Source: an uncultured Bacilli bacterium (GTDB lineage Bacteria > Bacillota_I > Bacilli_A > RF39 > UBA660). From it: a DNA stretch of 44,317 nucleotides. The DNA lies in the NCBI GenBank assembly GCA_948760655.1, contig CAQBKK010000002.1:1-44317 (forward strand), written 5' to 3'. The stretch's first letter is position 1; each line of letters starts with the position of its first letter. The translations under genes and the position numbers were made by a program. This document shows positions 18,516 through 29,189 of the stretch, one piece after another. Under the pieces are notes generated by a model. It worked only from the letters and a program-made list of their open reading frames with translations. It searched no databases and was not told the origin of the DNA.

Positions 18516-18548
18516 AAATGTAAGTCAAAAAAAGACTTATATTTTTTT
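18516..18548 (+). terminator. Terminator
   Basis: AATGTAAGTC / GACTTATATT (about 18517-18526 and 18534-18543, one G-U pair), loop A7, then T-rich tail. A second, weaker GTCTT…AAGAC inverted repeat follows at about 18549-18584. Confidence 0.8.
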
Positions 18549-18605
18549 GTCTTTTAAAATGTAAAATTTTTTAAAATAAGACTTTATTTTCTTTGAAAAT
18601 AAAAT

Positions 18606-18634
18606 TTGACAAACATCGGGGGGGGGGTTATAAT
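18606..18634 (+). promoter_or_regulatory. Consensus promoter with a G10 tract in its spacer (putative phase-variable promoter)
   Basis: -35 TTGACA (18606-18611) and -10 TATAAT (18629-18634), both perfect, spacer exactly 17 nt. Ten of the 17 spacer bases are a run of G (18618-18627), the only such run in the window. Slippage by one or two G would change the spacer to 15, 16, 18 or 19 and so change strength. As sequenced the promoter should be fully on. Confidence 0.85.
18618..18627 (+). repeat. Homopolymer tract G10
   Basis: Ten consecutive G in a genome in which runs of more than five G are otherwise absent from this window. Confidence 0.95.
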
Positions 18635-18660
18635 ACTACCACTTTAAGGGAGTGGGAGAA

Positions 18661-19899
18661 ATGCCAGATTCTGTAGTGAAATTCATTCGTATAATGGAAG
18701 ATAAAATAGAAGAAACAGATAAAATGATAAACTTACTTTTATTACAAGGAAAGATTGAGTCTTTTCAAATTGAAGAAAATACATTTTCTTTTAACACTCT
18801 AAATAAGCATAAAGATAATTTAACAAAAGTAATAAGCTTTTTTAAAAAAGAAGAAAAGTATGGTACTTTATATAAATATTATAATTACATTTCTAAAATA
18901 TTACAAATTAGCAAGTTAACGGATTATGAAAAATTAGAAGTTTTAATGTATGCTGTAAAAATCAATATAGACTATTTAACAGAAGAAGTTTTGGATTTAA
19001 ATATTTTAAAAAAACTCTATGCTCCTCAAATGGATAGTAAAAAATTCAATCAATTATTAGAATCATTAGATATAAACACTTTATTGCAAGCAAAAGAAGA
19101 AACTTTAAGTGTCAAAAAACGCTTAATAAGAGAAAAAATTATAGAAGCTTTACGAGCAGGAGAAAAAAGCACAAGACTTTTTAAAAAATCTCATAGAAAT
19201 ATTGAAAATCACTACATAAATAAAATAGATTCTTACAATGAACAAGATATTCAATTTGTAATTGTATCTTTAAAAGCGATTGGTGTTGATAGAGAGCTAC
19301 AAGAAATTACTGCAAGCATTCTTAGAAAAAATTTACGAAAAATAGATGCTTTAAAAAGTAAAAAAATAAAAGAAAATAGAATAAAACCTTTTAAAAAAAC
19401 TATAGTTACACCCAAACCACTTTCTAAAACAGAATACGATGCAATTTATAGTAGGATAATGAAAATGTACGATATAGAAGAACACACAATAGTCAGTGCA
19501 TTAACAAAAGAAGAAATAGTGTATTTAGTAAGTCTAATGTTTAGAATAAATATACCAGAAAAAGAGATAAGAAAGAGTATTCAAAAAATCAATTGGCAAG
19601 GATGGAAAGCATACGATAATCCAATAAAAGAATTTAACGACTATTATGATAAATTACAAAAAAATAGTCATATAGGAGAAGTAGAAATAGCTTTACAAAA
19701 TATAAAAGAATATTTAAGCTTAGCATTTCTTCCAGAAAATGACAATGAATATGTAGGATGGAAACTAGAAATAGCAGAAGAACTAAAAAGAGTAAGAAAA
19801 ATTTTAAATCAAGATGATACCTACGAATTAGAAGAAGGTAGAAAACTCTATAGAAATAGAATCAAGGGAGAAGAAGCAGATGGAAGCAACAAAAAATAA
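18661..19899 (+). CDS. Unknown helical protein A of the G-tract promoter operon
   Basis: 412 aa, soluble, strongly helical, highly charged, no signal or membrane segment. It has two parts: a unique N-terminal region of about 245 residues and a C-terminal region (from PKPLSKTEYDAIYSRI to the end) almost identical to that of the next gene. Start ATG 18661 follows AAGGGAG by 8 nt; GTG 18652 is inside this site. First gene behind the G10 promoter, so expression is probably switched by slippage. It ends 20 nt inside the next gene. No family recognised; nuclease, kinase or toxin motifs were not seen. Confidence 0.8.
   Translation: MPDSVVKFIRIMEDKIEETDKMINLLLLQGKIESFQIEENTFSFNTLNKHKDNLTKVISFFKKEEKYGTLYKYYNYISKILQISKLTDYEKLEVLMYAVKINIDYLTEEVLDLNILKKLYAPQMDSKKFNQLLESLDINTLLQAKEETLSVKKRLIREKIIEALRAGEKSTRLFKKSHRNIENHYINKIDSYNEQDIQFVIVSLKAIGVDRELQEITASILRKNLRKIDALKSKKIKENRIKPFKKTIVTPKPLSKTEYDAIYSRIMKMYDIEEHTIVSALTKEEIVYLVSLMFRINIPEKEIRKSIQKINWQGWKAYDNPIKEFNDYYDKLQKNSHIGEVEIALQNIKEYLSLAFLPENDNEYVGWKLEIAEELKRVRKILNQDDTYELEEGRKLYRNRIKGEEADGSNKK
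19408..19862 (+). repeat. 455-bp direct repeat, copy 1 (3' part of gene A)
   Basis: Aligned by eye without gaps to 20681-21135 (offset 1273): 7 differences in 455 bases, six of them silent. Confidence 0.92.
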
Positions 19900-21163
19900 A
19901 TTAATTATTGAAATAAGAGAAATTCTAGCGAATATATTAAGTCGTTGCACTTTAGAAGTGATAGCTAGTATAAATGCTGAAGCTGAAAACAAAACAATTT
20001 TAGAAGCGGAAGATATAAAGGACATTTATGAAAAAACAACAGAACAAATCGAAAAAAATAGTCTAAAAGATATGTATTTTTCACTTTCTAATTTAATGAG
20101 ATTTGTAGGTGGAAAAAGTTTAGAAGAACAATTAAATATGGGGAGTGCCAAAATTCCACTACGAAAATATTTTTATTTATTTGACGACTTAAATTATGTA
20201 TTTAAAACAAGCACAATTTCTGTTCGAGAAAAATTAAACATGCTTTTAGATTTCATAAAAAATAATATAGAAAAAGGAATACTAGAGTGTCAAACAGATA
20301 ATGAACTTTTACGTTTAGGAGATAGAAATTTTTTTAAGACAGAAGAAGAATTGGATTTATTTTTAGAAGCGTATCAAAAATTAAAAGAAAAAAATGCCAC
20401 AAAAACCCTTGTAGATTCTGCACTACTGATTATTGACGATTGTAAAAAGCATGCCCAAACAATTATTGAAGCACATAGAATAATAGATAAACATTATTTA
20501 AAAAATAATGAAAATAGAAAAGACGAAGATATTGAAAAAGTAATAGAAGCTTTTGAAAATCTAGAAATAGATAAAACTTTATGTTCTACTATTAAAATAG
20601 TCCTCGTAGAAGATTTAGAAAAAGAACGTAAGAAAAAAATAAAAAATGGGGTATCTATAAAAAATAGTATAAAAATAGAAACACCCAAACCACTTTCTAA
20701 AACAGAATACGACGCAATTTATAGTAGGATAATGAAAATGTACGATATAGAAGAACACACAATAGTCAGTGCATTAACAAAAGAAGAAATAGTGTATTTA
20801 GTAAGTCTAATGTTTAGAATAAATATACCAGAAAAAGAGATAAGAAAGAGTATTCAAAAAATCAATTGGCAAGGATGGAAAGCATACGATAATCCAATAA
20901 AAGAATTTAACGACTATTATGATAAATTACAAAAAAATAGTCATATAGGAGAAGTAGAAATAGCTTTACAAAATATAAAAGAATATTTAAGCTTAGCATT
21001 TCTTCCAGAAAACGACAATGAATATGTAGGATGGAAACAAGAAATAGCAGAAGAACTAAAAAGGGTAAGAAAAATTTTAAATCAAGACGATACCTACGAA
21101 TTAGAAGAAGGAAGAAAACTTTATAGAAATAGAATAAATGCCGAAAAGAAAAAGGAAGACTAA
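19880..21163 (+). CDS. Unknown helical protein B, paralogue of protein A
   Basis: 427 aa. Same architecture as the upstream protein: an N-terminal region of about 265 residues that resembles protein A only faintly (comparable helical blocks, e.g. HRNIENHY versus HRIIDKHY) and a C-terminal region near-identical over about 150 residues. ATG 19880 follows GGGAGAAGCAG and overlaps the end of the first gene by 20 nt, so it is probably coupled translationally. The only amino-acid difference in the repeated part is Leu to Gln (GWKLE/GWKQE). A terminator follows at 21140-21180. Function unknown. Confidence 0.8.
   Translation: MEATKNKLIIEIREILANILSRCTLEVIASINAEAENKTILEAEDIKDIYEKTTEQIEKNSLKDMYFSLSNLMRFVGGKSLEEQLNMGSAKIPLRKYFYLFDDLNYVFKTSTISVREKLNMLLDFIKNNIEKGILECQTDNELLRLGDRNFFKTEEELDLFLEAYQKLKEKNATKTLVDSALLIIDDCKKHAQTIIEAHRIIDKHYLKNNENRKDEDIEKVIEAFENLEIDKTLCSTIKIVLVEDLEKERKKKIKNGVSIKNSIKIETPKPLSKTEYDAIYSRIMKMYDIEEHTIVSALTKEEIVYLVSLMFRINIPEKEIRKSIQKINWQGWKAYDNPIKEFNDYYDKLQKNSHIGEVEIALQNIKEYLSLAFLPENDNEYVGWKQEIAEELKRVRKILNQDDTYELEEGRKLYRNRINAEKKKED
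20681..21135 (+). repeat. 455-bp direct repeat, copy 2 (3' part of gene B)
   Basis: Partner of 19408-19862. Recombination between the copies would delete 1273 bp and leave a single hybrid gene. Confidence 0.92.
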
Positions 21164-21181
21164 ATCTTTTCTTTTTTTTAA
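21140..21181 (+). terminator. Terminator of the A/B operon
   Basis: GAAAAAGGAAGA pairs imperfectly with TCTTTTCTTTTT around the loop CTAAA, which overlaps the stop codon, followed by T-rich sequence. Confidence 0.6.
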
Positions 21182-21234
21182 TTTTTAATCTGGAATTCAC
21201 TTTTATGTGTCATCTTTTTATAAATTTAAAAAAA

Positions 21235-21262
21235 TTAGCACTCATATATTGACAAGTGCTAA
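21235..21262 (+). promoter_or_regulatory. CIRCE operator 1 (spacer one base long)
   Basis: TTAGCACT (21235-21242) and AGTGCTAA (21255-21262) form a perfect 8-bp inverted repeat with 12 bases between, one more than the canonical CIRCE. It overlaps the -35 box, where bound HrcA would block RNA polymerase. Confidence 0.85.
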
Positions 21263-21277
21263 GCATACTATTATAAT
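21249..21277 (+). promoter_or_regulatory. Promoter of the hrcA-dnaK operon
   Basis: Perfect TTGACA (21249-21254), 17-nt spacer, perfect TATAAT (21272-21277). Confidence 0.93.
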
Positions 21278-21281
21278 GGTA

Positions 21282-21308
21282 TTAGCATTTTGATGAAAAG
21301 AGTGCTAA
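21282..21308 (+). promoter_or_regulatory. CIRCE operator 2 (imperfect left arm)
   Basis: TTAGCATTT (21282-21290), N9, GAGTGCTAA (21300-21308): canonical spacing, perfect right arm, two mismatches in the left arm. It covers the start of the transcript and ends just before the hrcA ribosome site. Confidence 0.8.
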
Positions 21309-21320
21309 AGAGGTGATAAA

Positions 21321-22325
21321 ATGGACGAAAGACAAAATGAGTTATTAAAAGCCATCGTCGAGTCGTACATAAAAACCGTAAAACCAATAGGCTCAAAATC
21401 CTTATGTAAGAAATTTAATTGTTCAAGTGCAACCATTAGAAATGAAATGGCCGTGTTAGAAAATTTAGGTTTTATTGAAAAAAATCACATATCATCGGGA
21501 AGAATTCCGAGTGAAGCAGGTTATAAATATTATGTAGAACATTTAATGAAACCAAAAGAACTTACAGGAGAAGATGTTTTAAAATTACAAACCATTTTTA
21601 GAAACAATGAACTAGAACTAAGCGATTCGATTAATAAAACTGTAGAAATCATTAGTGAACTTACACATTATACAAGTATAATCTTAGGAAAAAGTTCAAA
21701 GGAAAACACATTGAGCCAAGTAAATATTATTCCGATTGCCAACAACAAAATTGTAGCAATTGTATGTACAGACAAAGGAATTGTAAAAAACAAACAATTT
21801 CTTCTAAAAAATGAAGCAGAAATCAAAGAAATTGTAAAAACAAGTGAAATCATAAACAGAATGCTTGTAGGGACTCCGATTAATGAAGTAGGGGAAAGAT
21901 TAGAGTTTGAAATTAAACCAATCATAAGTAGACAAATTAAGCAGTACGAAACAGTTTATAATATTTTTGCAGATGCGTTTAATGAGTTTTTAAATAAAAG
22001 AGAAAACGTTTATTTTGGAGGAAAAACCAAAATATTTAATGAACCAGAGTATAACGATGCATTAGAAATAAAAAGATTGGCAAGTAAATTTGAAGACAAA
22101 GATTTTATTAAAAGAATTGAAGAAGACGATGTTGAATCGGGAGACATTAAAGTATATATTGGAGAAGAAAATGCTTTTGATCCTAATGTCACAATTATAA
22201 AAAGTAAATACAAAAGGAATGGAGAAGAAGGAACCATTGCTATTGTAGGTCCAAAACGAATGGAATATGACCGGGTAGTAGGGTTACTTGAATATTTACA
22301 AAAAGAATTAAACGAGGAGGAGTGA
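21321..22325 (+). CDS. hrcA: Heat-inducible transcription repressor HrcA
   Basis: 334 aa. N-terminal winged helix with the family's KPIGSKSLCKKF and SSATIRNEMAVLENLGFIEK, followed by SGRIPSEAGYKYYV and the C-terminal GAF-like domain (IAIVGPKRMEYDRVVGLLEYL). HrcA binds CIRCE with GroEL help and represses chaperone genes; two CIRCE-like boxes lie in its own promoter, so autoregulation is direct. ATG 21321 follows AGAGGTGATAAA. The stop overlaps the ribosome-site region of grpE. Confidence 0.97.
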   Translation: MDERQNELLKAIVESYIKTVKPIGSKSLCKKFNCSSATIRNEMAVLENLGFIEKNHISSGRIPSEAGYKYYVEHLMKPKELTGEDVLKLQTIFRNNELELSDSINKTVEIISELTHYTSIILGKSSKENTLSQVNIIPIANNKIVAIVCTDKGIVKNKQFLLKNEAEIKEIVKTSEIINRMLVGTPINEVGERLEFEIKPIISRQIKQYETVYNIFADAFNEFLNKRENVYFGGKTKIFNEPEYNDALEIKRLASKFEDKDFIKRIEEDDVESGDIKVYIGEENAFDPNVTIIKSKYKRNGEEGTIAIVGPKRMEYDRVVGLLEYLQKELNEEE

Positions 22326-22333
22326 GAACAAAA

Positions 22334-22912
22334 ATGAACGATAATGAAAAGAAAAAAGAAGAGAGAATTGAAGAACAAAAAGAAATAGAAAAAAACACCG
22401 AAGCTTCAAAGGAAACGTCAAAAAAAGACTCTCATAAAAAAGAAAAAAATAAAGCAAACAAAGAAATAGAAACGTTAAAAGAAGAAAATGAAAAGCTAAA
22501 AGAAAAAATACTTCGTATAAGTGCAGAATCGCAAAATATGCAACGTAGAGCAACAGAAGAAATGGCTCGTATTAGAAAGTACGAAGGGGAAGATTTTGCC
22601 AAAAAAATACTTCCTATCATTGATAACTTTGAAAGAGCAATAAAGTTAGATGACAACGATTTAACGGACGAACTTTCAAAATTCTTAAGCGGTTTCAAAA
22701 TGATTTATACGGGAATGTTAAATATTTTAGCAGAAAGTGAAATCAAAGAAATTGATTGTTTAAATAAAGAATTTGACCCAAACTTTATGGAGGCGGTATT
22801 AACTGATAAAGTAGAAGGAATAGAAAAAAATCAAGTATTAGAAGTCCTACAAAAAGGATATATGTATAAAGATAAATTACTAAGACCAGCTATGGTTAAG
22901 GTAAGTGAGTAG
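22334..22912 (+). CDS. grpE: GrpE, nucleotide exchange factor of DnaK
   Basis: 192 aa. A long charged N-terminal helix (KKKEERIEEQKEIEKN…) dimerises in the family. It is followed by the conserved MQRRATEEMARIRKYEG, LPIIDNFERAI and the C-terminal beta domain ending in VLQKGYMYKDKLLRPAMVKV. GrpE releases ADP from DnaK. ATG 22334 is chosen over GTG 22322, which lies only 1 nt from AGGAGG and overlaps the hrcA stop; GGAG is 11 nt before ATG. Confidence 0.96.
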   Translation: MNDNEKKKEERIEEQKEIEKNTEASKETSKKDSHKKEKNKANKEIETLKEENEKLKEKILRISAESQNMQRRATEEMARIRKYEGEDFAKKILPIIDNFERAIKLDDNDLTDELSKFLSGFKMIYTGMLNILAESEIKEIDCLNKEFDPNFMEAVLTDKVEGIEKNQVLEVLQKGYMYKDKLLRPAMVKVSE

Positions 22913-22928
22913 AAAGAAAGGAAGATAA

Positions 22929-24752
<1,824 letters not shown>

Positions 24753-24760
24753 GTGAAATA

Positions 24761-24785
24761 AGGGAGAGCAAAACTCTCTCTTTGC
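24761..24785 (+). terminator. Hairpin after dnaK, possible partial terminator
   Basis: AGGGAGAG (24761-24768) / CTCTCTCT (24774-24781), 8 bp with one G-U, loop CAAAA, but only a short T run (TTG). It may lower or stabilise transcript levels, giving more dnaK than pepF-dnaJ. Confidence 0.55.
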
Positions 24786-24803
24786 TTAGTATATGGAGGA
24801 TTT

Positions 24804-26609
24804 ATGAAAGAAAGAAAAGAAATAGAAGAAAAATACAAATTAAATACTAGGGAGTTATTCGATAGTCCTAACGACTTCTATAAAGAACTTGAAAGTTTAA
24901 AGGAAGAAATAAAAGAACTAGCAAAATATGAAGGGCATTTACTAGATAATGCCGATACACTTTATGAAGCTATAAATCTAAGTGAAAACCTTGAAAAAAA
25001 AATAGAACGTGTATATATTTATGCCCATTTAACAAATGACTTTGATCTTTCCGATGAATTAGGTAACGAATATTTCGGAAAAGCTTTTAAACTTTACCAA
25101 AGCATGGTCGTATGCGCATCTTTTATGACACCAGAACTTTTAGAGAGTGATTATTCTGTAATAGAAAAATATATAAAAGAAAAAAAAGAACTAAAAACGT
25201 ACGAAAACTTGCTAAAAGAGGTTTATCGTACAAAAGCACATATACTAAGTAAAAAAGAAGAAGAAATTCTAAGTCAAATGGATGAACTAGCTAGTGCTCC
25301 AGAAAATGCCTACGGAAAACTAGTGGATGTAGATTTGAAATTTGAAAGTGTAGAAGATGACGAGGGAAAAATTATAGAATTAAACGAAATTACCCATAAA
25401 GTATTAATGGAATCTAAAAATAGAGAAGTAAGAAAAAATACCTTTAAAACATTCTATAAAGGCTACCAATCAATCATCAATACTACAAGTGAACTTCTAT
25501 CTGCATGTGTAAAAAAGAACAATAAAATAGCCCAAATTAGAAATTATGAGAGTGCCATCTCTGCCTCTTTAGATGCCAATAATGTTACCAAAAAAGTATA
25601 CGATACCTTATTAAAAGCAATAGATGAAAACTTGCAAGTTATCTATCGTCAATGGAAAATTAGAAAAAAAGCGTTAAAACTTGAAGAATTACATTTATAC
25701 GACACAACCGTTTCATTAGTAAAAGATTATGAAAAAAAATACTCCTATAAAGAAGCAACAAGTCTAATAAAAGATGCCTTGCAAGTTCTAGGAGAAGAAT
25801 ATAGTAACGTTCTTGCTCGTGCCTTTGATGAACAATGGATTGACGTATTCCCAAACAAGAATAAAAGAAGTGGAGCTTATTGCACATGTTGCTATGAAAC
25901 ACATCCTTATGTCTTAACAAATTTTAACGAAAGATATGGAGATGTAGCAACACTTGCGCATGAACTAGGGCATGCGATGCATTACTATTATGCAGCAAAA
26001 AATAATAACTATTGTGATTACAATTACACCATTTTTGTAGCAGAAGTAGCAAGTCAAGTAAACGAGGCACTACTTGCTATGCATATTCTAAAAAATAGCA
26101 ATAACAAAGAAGAAAAATTATTTGTATTAGATGAACTAATAAAACATTTCAAATCCTCTGTAGTGAGACAAACTATGTTTGCAGAATTTGAGAGCATAAT
26201 TCACGAAGAAGAACAAAAAGGAGAAGTATTAACAAACAATTCTCTATGTGATATATATTACAATCTAAATAAAAAATACTATGGAGAAGAAATAATCGTT
26301 GACGAAGAAATCAAATACGAATGGTCAAGAGTGCCACATTTCTATTACAATTTCTATGTATACCAATATGCAACTGGATATGTAGCAGCCCTAAAAATAG
26401 CAAGTGATATATTGAATCAAAAAGAACATGCTTTAGAAAATTACATCAAATTCTTAAGGGTTGGCACAACATTAAATCCAGTAGAATCTCTAAAAGTGGC
26501 AGGAGTCGATTTAACAGATCCCCAAACATTTAATGATGCTTTTAAAGAATTTAATCGTGAAATGGACGAATTTGAGTGTTTACTAGAAGAGGAGGAAAAT
26601 CATGAATAA
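24804..26609 (+). CDS. pepF: M3-family oligoendopeptidase F-like zinc peptidase
   Basis: 601 aa, the usual length of PepF. Zinc site HELGH (His386, Glu387, His390) within [15 protein letters not shown], with the distal Glu expected in [14 protein letters not shown]. These cytosolic enzymes cut oligopeptides of roughly 6-20 residues. Ribosome site GGAGGATTT before ATG 24804. The gene sits between dnaK and dnaJ and overlaps dnaJ by 8 nt, so a peptide-degrading enzyme is tied to the chaperone operon. In Bacillus dnaJ follows dnaK directly. Confidence 0.93.
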   Translation: MKERKEIEEKYKLNTRELFDSPNDFYKELESLKEEIKELAKYEGHLLDNADTLYEAINLSENLEKKIERVYIYAHLTNDFDLSDELGNEYFGKAFKLYQSMVVCASFMTPELLESDYSVIEKYIKEKKELKTYENLLKEVYRTKAHILSKKEEEILSQMDELASAPENAYGKLVDVDLKFESVEDDEGKIIELNEITHKVLMESKNREVRKNTFKTFYKGYQSIINTTSELLSACVKKNNKIAQIRNYESAISASLDANNVTKKVYDTLLKAIDENLQVIYRQWKIRKKALKLEELHLYDTTVSLVKDYEKKYSYKEATSLIKDALQVLGEEYSNVLARAFDEQWIDVFPNKNKRSGAYCTCCYETHPYVLTNFNERYGDVATLAHELGHAMHYYYAAKNNNYCDYNYTIFVAEVASQVNEALLAMHILKNSNNKEEKLFVLDELIKHFKSSVVRQTMFAEFESIIHEEEQKGEVLTNNSLCDIYYNLNKKYYGEEIIVDEEIKYEWSRVPHFYYNFYVYQYATGYVAALKIASDILNQKEHALENYIKFLRVGTTLNPVESLKVAGVDLTDPQTFNDAFKEFNREMDEFECLLEEEENHE

Positions 26610-27723
26610 ACGAGATTATTATGAGATTTTAGGAGTTTCGAAAACTGCAAGTGAAGAAGAAATTAAAAGAGCCTTTAGAAAACTTGCTAAACAATATCAT
26701 CCCGATGTCAATAAAGAAGAAGGCGCAGAAGAAAAATTCAAAGAAATCGGCGAAGCGTATGCGATTTTGTCTGATCCTGAAAAACGTCGTCAGTACGATC
26801 AATTCGGCCATGCTGCCTTTGAAGGAGGAGCAGGTGGAGGGTTCGGAGGCTTTAGCGCTGATGACATTGATCTATCTAGTATTTTTGAAGATTTATTTGG
26901 CTCATCGTTTGGTTTCAACTTTGGTGGGAGTGCAAAAAGAGGTAGTGCAAATAGAGCATCAAAAGGCAGAGACCGTTTAGTAAAAATGAATTTAACATTT
27001 GAAGAAGCAGTCTTTGGATGCAAAAAATCTCTTGATTTAGAATTGAACGAAGCTTGTGAAAAGTGCCATGGGAAAGGCGGATTTGGAGAAAAAACTTGTA
27101 AAAAATGTAATGGTCGTGGTGTCGTTATCGCTGAACAAAAATCCATGTTTGGTATATTTCAAACCCAAACCACTTGCCCTGATTGTGGAGGTATCGGAAA
27201 AACTTATGAGACAACATGTAACGAATGCCGTGGATCTGGTCACATAAGGAAAAATAAAGAAATCGTCGTAACGATACCAGAAGGTGTAGATACAGGCTAC
27301 CAACTACGAATAAGTGGCAAAGGCGAAGCAGGAACAAATGGCGGCCCTAATGGAGACATCTACATTGAATTTGCAGTAAAAAAGCATGAGTTCTTTGAAC
27401 GAAATGATGAAGATATATATTTAGAAGTACCAATCACTTTTGCCGATGCAGCTCTAGGATGTAAAAAAGAAATCCCAACCCTTGAAAATAACGTCATTTT
27501 AGAAATTAAAGCTGGAGCCGAAACAGGAGATAAATTGAAATTAAAAGGCAAAGGAATAAAAGTTCCTAATTCCATTCGTAAAGGAGACATGTATGTCATC
27601 CTAAATGTAGTAACCCCTACGAAATTAGATCGTAAGCAAAAGAAATTGTTAGAAGAATTAAAAGAGACTGGTTTAGAAGACGAAACAATTTTCAAAAATT
27701 TCAAAAAGTACTTAAAAAAATAG
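26602..27723 (+). CDS. dnaJ: Chaperone DnaJ (Hsp40)
   Basis: 373 aa. J domain (1-70) with [20 protein letters not shown] region with GGFGGF and FGGS, four zinc-binding CxxCxGxG repeats ([32 protein letters not shown]) and C-terminal substrate-binding domains. It stimulates DnaK ATPase and delivers substrates. ATG 26602 lies inside the end of pepF, with GAGGAGG as ribosome site, so translation is coupled. A terminator overlaps its stop codon. Confidence 0.98.
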   Translation: MNKRDYYEILGVSKTASEEEIKRAFRKLAKQYHPDVNKEEGAEEKFKEIGEAYAILSDPEKRRQYDQFGHAAFEGGAGGGFGGFSADDIDLSSIFEDLFGSSFGFNFGGSAKRGSANRASKGRDRLVKMNLTFEEAVFGCKKSLDLELNEACEKCHGKGGFGEKTCKKCNGRGVVIAEQKSMFGIFQTQTTCPDCGGIGKTYETTCNECRGSGHIRKNKEIVVTIPEGVDTGYQLRISGKGEAGTNGGPNGDIYIEFAVKKHEFFERNDEDIYLEVPITFADAALGCKKEIPTLENNVILEIKAGAETGDKLKLKGKGIKVPNSIRKGDMYVILNVVTPTKLDRKQKKLLEELKETGLEDETIFKNFKKYLKK

Positions 27724-27732
27724 TACTTTTTT
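27703..27732 (+). terminator. Terminator of the chaperone operon
   Basis: AAAAAGTACT (27703-27712) / AGTACTTTTT (27722-27731), perfect 10-bp stem, 9-nt loop, overlapping the dnaJ stop. Confidence 0.88.
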
Positions 27733-27779
27733 CTTATGTAAAAAATTTAGTAAAGATTGACATTTGAAAGAAAGTGCAT

Positions 27780-27808
27780 TTGACAATGCATAAACGCGTT
27801 GCTATACT
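27780..27808 (+). promoter_or_regulatory. Promoter with inverted-repeat candidate operators
   Basis: TTGACA (27780-27785), 17-nt spacer, TATACT (27803-27808). The -35 lies in an inverted repeat TGCATT-TGAC-AATGCA (27775-27790), and the spacer contains the palindrome AACGCGTT (27793-27800). A second TTGACA lies at 27757-27762. Confidence 0.8.
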
Positions 27809-27837
27809 TAATATATATAATAAGAGGTCGGTAACAT

Positions 27838-29106
27838 ATGGCGTGGAAATACAAAATTAGTTTAACAATTGTTGGATTATGTCTTATCTTTTCTATATTA
27901 CTTCTTTGCTCTTATAAAAAATATTTACAAGAACAAGAGGAAACCTCTTTAGTAATTGTTGATAATGGTTTATCTATAAATTACATGCAAGGAAGTAAAA
28001 TAAAAGTAGACAAAAAAGCCAAAACATATACATTTTCTATAACCAATAACAATGAAGAAATGGTAAGATATTACATTTATTTAGATAATTTGAATACCAA
28101 TAAAAATAACATAAAATATAGTCTGAAAGAAAAAAATAACAAAGTAAATATTGAAGAAAATGAACTAATGATGGAAGAAGCCTATCTAGCCAGTCTAATT
28201 GAAATTGCAACAAACGAAACGCATTTCTACGAACTAACCATAGAGGAAGAAGACAAATTAAATCTAAATGCAACGCTTACAGTAGGAATTGAAGATAATA
28301 AAGAAGACTATTTTGCTACCACTATATTAAAAAACAATCAAATAAATAAATCCTCCCAAACAAAAATTGGAGAAGAAGTAGCCCTAACCGATGAAGGTTT
28401 AATTGAAACAACAGATGAACGTGGAGTATCTTACTATTTTCGAGGAAACGTATCAAATAACTATGTATATTTTGCTGACTTGATGTGGCGTATCGTCAAG
28501 ATAAATGAAGATGGAAGTGTAAAACTAATACTAAATAATACACTGGAAAATACTACTAGTTTTTATGGAACAGAAAATGAAATATCTTTAGAAGATAAAT
28601 TGAATTTTTCAAAATCAAATATAGCAGAAGAATTAAAAAATTGGTATAATAAAAAACTCTCTAGTTATGACAAATATCTAGTAAGTAATAAATATTGTGT
28701 AGATGCATCCATTGCCAATACAGAAGAGAATACCACATATTATTTAGGAGAAGCACGATTAAAAATTGATTTCAATCAAACATTCATTTGCTTAGGAAAT
28801 ACTTATACAGAGAGAATTGGACTTCTTTCTGCTGATGAAGTTGTTTTTGCAGGAGCAAGCGTAAATACAGAAAATACAAGTTTTTATTTATATACTCCAA
28901 ATCAAACAATTTCTTGGTGGACAACAACACCAAGTAAAAGTGAAAATGAAAATATTACATATTTTGAAGTAAGTAAAGATGGAAAATTACAAACAGAAAC
29001 CGATGGAGCAACGCCCCTTGGTTTAAAACCAGTTATCAATTTATTAAAAAAGACATATGTGAACGGATCTGGTACAGAGGAAGATCCCTATGTAATAAAA
29101 GAATAA
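27838..29106 (+). CDS. Membrane-anchored extracellular protein (unknown)
   Basis: 422 aa. One N-terminal membrane segment (about residues 7-27), then an extracellular part. Residues about 28-170 look like a beta-sandwich (KTYTFSITNNNEEMVRYYIY). From about 190 comes a segment of a type common in secreted Bacillota proteins (YYFRGNVSNNYVYFADLMWR, IVKINEDGSVKLIL) ending in GSGTEEDPYVIKE. Two Cys, about residues 282 and 320, may form a disulphide. Own promoter and terminator, so monocistronic. Function unknown. Confidence 0.75.
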   Translation: MAWKYKISLTIVGLCLIFSILLLCSYKKYLQEQEETSLVIVDNGLSINYMQGSKIKVDKKAKTYTFSITNNNEEMVRYYIYLDNLNTNKNNIKYSLKEKNNKVNIEENELMMEEAYLASLIEIATNETHFYELTIEEEDKLNLNATLTVGIEDNKEDYFATTILKNNQINKSSQTKIGEEVALTDEGLIETTDERGVSYYFRGNVSNNYVYFADLMWRIVKINEDGSVKLILNNTLENTTSFYGTENEISLEDKLNFSKSNIAEELKNWYNKKLSSYDKYLVSNKYCVDASIANTEENTTYYLGEARLKIDFNQTFICLGNTYTERIGLLSADEVVFAGASVNTENTSFYLYTPNQTISWWTTTPSKSENENITYFEVSKDGKLQTETDGATPLGLKPVINLLKKTYVNGSGTEEDPYVIKE

Positions 29107-29134
29107 GATTTACACAACGTATGTAAATCTTTTT
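29105..29134 (+). terminator. Terminator
   Basis: Perfect 10-bp stem AAGATTTACA (29105-29114) / TGTAAATCTT (29122-29131), 7-nt loop, T tail. Confidence 0.9.
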
Positions 29135-29140
29135 GAATTG

Positions 29141-29170
29141 TTTACACAACTAATATGCATATGATAAAAT
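29141..29170 (+). promoter_or_regulatory. Promoter
   Basis: TTTACA (29141-29146), 18-nt spacer, TAAAAT (29165-29170) with TG extension. Confidence 0.75.
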
Positions 29171-29189
29171 AGAACTAGGAAGTGAGAAT

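Noticed and set aside
18661..21163. Classic toxin-antitoxin pair
   Set aside because: Both proteins exceed 400 residues and are paralogues of one another; no toxin or antitoxin motif was seen.
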